The translations under genes and the position numbers were made by a program. A DNA stretch of 64,000 bases from B1 sp034439755 (GTDB lineage: Bacteria > Bacteroidota > Bacteroidia > UKL13-3): assembly GCA_034439755.1 (NCBI GenBank), contig JAWXAZ010000101.1, positions 12,112 to 76,111 on the forward strand. Direction: 5' to 3'. Shown piece after piece: positions 61,706-64,000 of this stretch; the first letter of the stretch is position 1; each line of letters begins with the position of its first letter. The notes beneath the pieces are model-generated. The model saw nothing but the letters and a program-made list of their open reading frames with translations. It had not been told where the DNA came from and made no database searches.

Positions 61706-63973
61706 ATGGCTAAAAAGTCGAATGAGAAATTAAAGAAGCAAGTGCAGCGCGTTTTTGCGGAGGCTGGCAGGAAAATATTAAACTATAAACAAGTTGCTCG
61801 TAAACTTGAAATGGATAGCACCGAGGGTAAGAATGAAGTGCTCTTGGTGATGAAACAATTGGTTCAGGAAAAGCTTATCGAAGAAATTGATGCTGGTAGG
61901 TATGTTACCTTATTTGTGCATCAATTTGTAACAGGGGTGGTAGATGTTACCCAGAGTGGAACGGCTTATGTACGTAGAGACGACGGGGAAGAGGATGTTT
62001 TTATTGGAACCGATTTTAAGAACATGGCTTTAAATGGCGATAAGGTGAAAGTTTCGTTGTTTGCACATGAAATTAATGGCAAGCAAACGGGCGAAATTAC
62101 CGAGGTGCTGGAGCGTGCTAAAACCTTGTTTGTTGGGGTGGTGCAAGTGCATTATAATTATGCCTTCTTGATTCCAGACGACAAGAAAATGCATACCAAT
62201 ATTTTTATTCCGAAAGAGAAGATTGGTTCAGCCAAACAGGGAGATAAAGCTATTGCCAGAATAACAGAGTGGAGTGCCGCAGAGGAAAATCCTTTTGGCG
62301 AAATTGTGGAAGTTTTGGGTAGGCCTGGCAACCATGAAACAGAGATGAATGCCATTGTGGTGGAGTATGGTTTTGCAACCCGTTTTCCGGATGAGGTTGA
62401 AAAGGAATCGGATAAAATTCCAGAGAAAATTCCGGCTGCCGAAATTAAGAAACGCAAGGATTTTAGGAATACTTTAACCTTTACCATCGACCCAGAGGAT
62501 GCGAAGGATTTTGATGATGCCATCTCCTTTAAATTGATCTCTCCAAACTTATATGAAATAGGCATTCACATTGCCGATGTGAGTCATTATATTCCAGAAA
62601 ATGGCAAGCTAGATGAGGAGGCTTTGCGCAGGGCTACCAGTGTATATTTAGTAGATAGAACCATTCCAATGTTGCCCGAAAAGTTAAGTAATGGCGTGTG
62701 TTCTTTAAGGCCCAATGAGGATAAATTAACTTTTTCGGTGGTGGTGCAAATGAATGAAAAGGCAGAGGTTTTGGATACGTGGTTTGGTAAAACCATCATT
62801 CATTCTAGTCGGCGTTTTTCTTATGAGGAGGCGCAGGTGCGACTAGAAACTAAGGAGGGTGATTTGGCAACTGAGTTGAATATTTTGAACGAGCTGGCCA
62901 AAATTTTAAAGGAAAAGCGCTTTAAGAAAGGGGCCATTAGTTTTGAAACGCAAGAGGTGAAGTTTAAGTTGGATGAGAATTTTAAGCCAATAGAATTGTT
63001 TGTGAAGGTGCGAAAGGATGCGCATAAATTGATTGAAGAATTTATGTTGTTGGCTAACCGCAAGGTGGCAGAATTTGCCAGCAGCCTTGGCAAAGGCGAT
63101 CATAAAAAGACTTTTGTTTACCGAATTCATGAGGAGCCCAACGAAAATAAAATTCGCATGTTCAATATTTTTGCGGCGCGTTGGGGACATAAAATTTTAA
63201 CGCAGAGTCATAAAAGTATCTCGCAGTCTTTTAACCAATTGTTAGAAGAAGTAGAAGGCAAGCCCGAGCAAAATTTAATACAGAGTCAGGCTATTAGAAC
63301 CATGAGCAAGGCCTATTATGGTTGTAAAAAATCGATGCATTACGGATTGGCATTTGAGCATTATACACACTTTACATCGCCCATAAGAAGGTATCCAGAT
63401 TTGATGGTTCACCGTTTGTTGTTTCAATATCTGAACCAAGGTGCTAACGCCAACGAGGCGCATTATGAGGCCATGTGTAAGCAGAGTTCTCAAATGGAAG
63501 TTAAAGCTGCAGAGGCCGAAAGAGCTTCGGTTAAGTTTAAACAAGTTGAGTATATTAAGGATTTTATTGGCGATGAATTTGATGGTATTATTGCCGGTGT
63601 AACCGATTGGGGAATCTATGTTGAAATTAGTCAGTATAGAGCAGAGGGCTTGATGCGCCTGTCGAATATGGGCGATGACTATTACGATTACGATGAGCAA
63701 AATCAATGGATCATTGGCAGAAAAAGTGGAAGAAAATTTCAATTGGGCGATCCAATACGCGTGCAGGTTTTGGCTGCCGATATTTTTAAACGTCAGATTG
63801 ATCTTGGCCTTGCAGGCGACAGTGTAAGGGGGGGCACTTTTGATAGGGGTAGAAGAGGAGATATTCGCGGTAGCAAAGGTTCAAATAAAGGCGATGGCAA
63901 AAGGGGAAAAGGAAGTAGTAGGGGCAGTGGCCATGGAGCTAAGCCTGGTGGGAAAGGTAAGAAGAGGAGGTGA
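61706..63973 (+). CDS. rnr: Ribonuclease R
   Basis: 755 residues from ATG 61706; GTG 61700 two codons upstream is less likely. N-terminal winged-helix-like and cold-shock domains, then the RNB catalytic domain with DPEDAKDFDDAIS at about 262-274 (the Asp cluster for Mg) and HYGLAFEHYTHFTSPIRRYPDL. The S1 domain is at about 630-715 (GIIAGVTDWGIYVEI). The tail is Gly/Lys/Arg-rich. It degrades structured RNA 3' to 5'. The gene is followed 7 bases on by TTATGAA heptamers. Confidence 0.95.
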   Translation: MAKKSNEKLKKQVQRVFAEAGRKILNYKQVARKLEMDSTEGKNEVLLVMKQLVQEKLIEEIDAGRYVTLFVHQFVTGVVDVTQSGTAYVRRDDGEEDVFIGTDFKNMALNGDKVKVSLFAHEINGKQTGEITEVLERAKTLFVGVVQVHYNYAFLIPDDKKMHTNIFIPKEKIGSAKQGDKAIARITEWSAAEENPFGEIVEVLGRPGNHETEMNAIVVEYGFATRFPDEVEKESDKIPEKIPAAEIKKRKDFRNTLTFTIDPEDAKDFDDAISFKLISPNLYEIGIHIADVSHYIPENGKLDEEALRRATSVYLVDRTIPMLPEKLSNGVCSLRPNEDKLTFSVVVQMNEKAEVLDTWFGKTIIHSSRRFSYEEAQVRLETKEGDLATELNILNELAKILKEKRFKKGAISFETQEVKFKLDENFKPIELFVKVRKDAHKLIEEFMLLANRKVAEFASSLGKGDHKKTFVYRIHEEPNENKIRMFNIFAARWGHKILTQSHKSISQSFNQLLEEVEGKPEQNLIQSQAIRTMSKAYYGCKKSMHYGLAFEHYTHFTSPIRRYPDLMVHRLLFQYLNQGANANEAHYEAMCKQSSQMEVKAAEAERASVKFKQVEYIKDFIGDEFDGIIAGVTDWGIYVEISQYRAEGLMRLSNMGDDYYDYDEQNQWIIGRKSGRKFQLGDPIRVQVLAADIFKRQIDLGLAGDSVRGGTFDRGRRGDIRGSKGSNKGDGKRGKGSSRGSGHGAKPGGKGKKRR

Positions 63974-63980
63974 TTTTGAA

Positions 63981-64000
63981 TTATGAATTATGAATTATGA
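63981..64000. repeat. TTATGAA heptamers at the window edge
   Basis: TTATGAA, TTATGAA and a truncated TTATGA fill the last 20 bases after rnr. The word is the one at 59065-59092. The block continues beyond the window. Confidence 0.8.

Overview
The window looks like a contiguous piece of a Bacteroidota chromosome. The reasons are several T9SS C-terminal sorting domains, a PorZ-type T9SS protein at the left edge, a complete Alternative Complex III operon (actABCDEF), -7 boxes of the TAnnTTTG type, almost no Shine-Dalgarno sequences, and AT-rich DNA. No insertion sequence, prophage, CRISPR array or integrase was seen. Order and genus cannot be set from the sequence alone.

Layout. 1-4.4 kb: 3' part of porZ, an MDR oxidoreductase, metF, tcdA. 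4.4-9.1 kb (minus): cardiolipin synthase-like PLD protein, a histidine kinase/response regulator pair, a SUI1/YciH factor and a lipid kinase. 9.2-12.6 kb: dgt, clpP, clpX. 12.6-15.3 kb: a 56-bp tandem repeat between convergent genes, a probably frameshifted membrane gene with its PadR regulator and a palindromic operator, and a kinase-fold-like unknown. 15.4-18.7 kb: UMF1-type MFS transporter, CCG-domain Fe-S protein, LDH2-type dehydrogenase. 18.7-28.5 kb: CorA, secreted T9SS proteins, tRNA-Cys, CxxCH-bearing lipoproteins, and a gene preceded by a 5-bp microsatellite that looks phase-variable. 28.5-35.5 kb: PDH E1-beta, a transglutaminase-like secreted protein, an SDR, another T9SS protein, and a small lipoprotein/exported-protein cluster. 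35.6-42.3 kb: M16 peptidase, prmC, a DUF5329 protein, a small MscS channel and short unknowns. 42.8-51.1 kb: the act operon, the quinol-oxidising respiratory complex. 51.3-64 kb: a secreted unknown divergent from an S1C protease, folB, a glutaryl-CoA-dehydrogenase-like enzyme, a polytopic membrane protein, a GlmM/PGM-type mutase, a BNR-propeller protein, a thioesterase and RNase R.

The genes are mostly ordinary housekeeping and envelope functions. The unusual content is in the DNA between and across them: (i) blocks of degenerate heptanucleotide repeats in intergenic regions, including a perfectly phased array of 46 heptamers with a neighbour rule (61337-61658); (ii) a highly iterated decamer, GGTTCAGACC and relatives, scattered through coding and non-coding DNA on both strands and in several reading frames; (iii) tandem repeats (56 bp, 46 bp, and 7 bp) at or across the stop codons of convergent genes; (iv) an AACCA microsatellite whose copy number decides whether an upstream ATG is in frame with a secreted protein. 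No compact multi-gene system of unknown function stands out. All calls come from reading the sequence; no database search was run.
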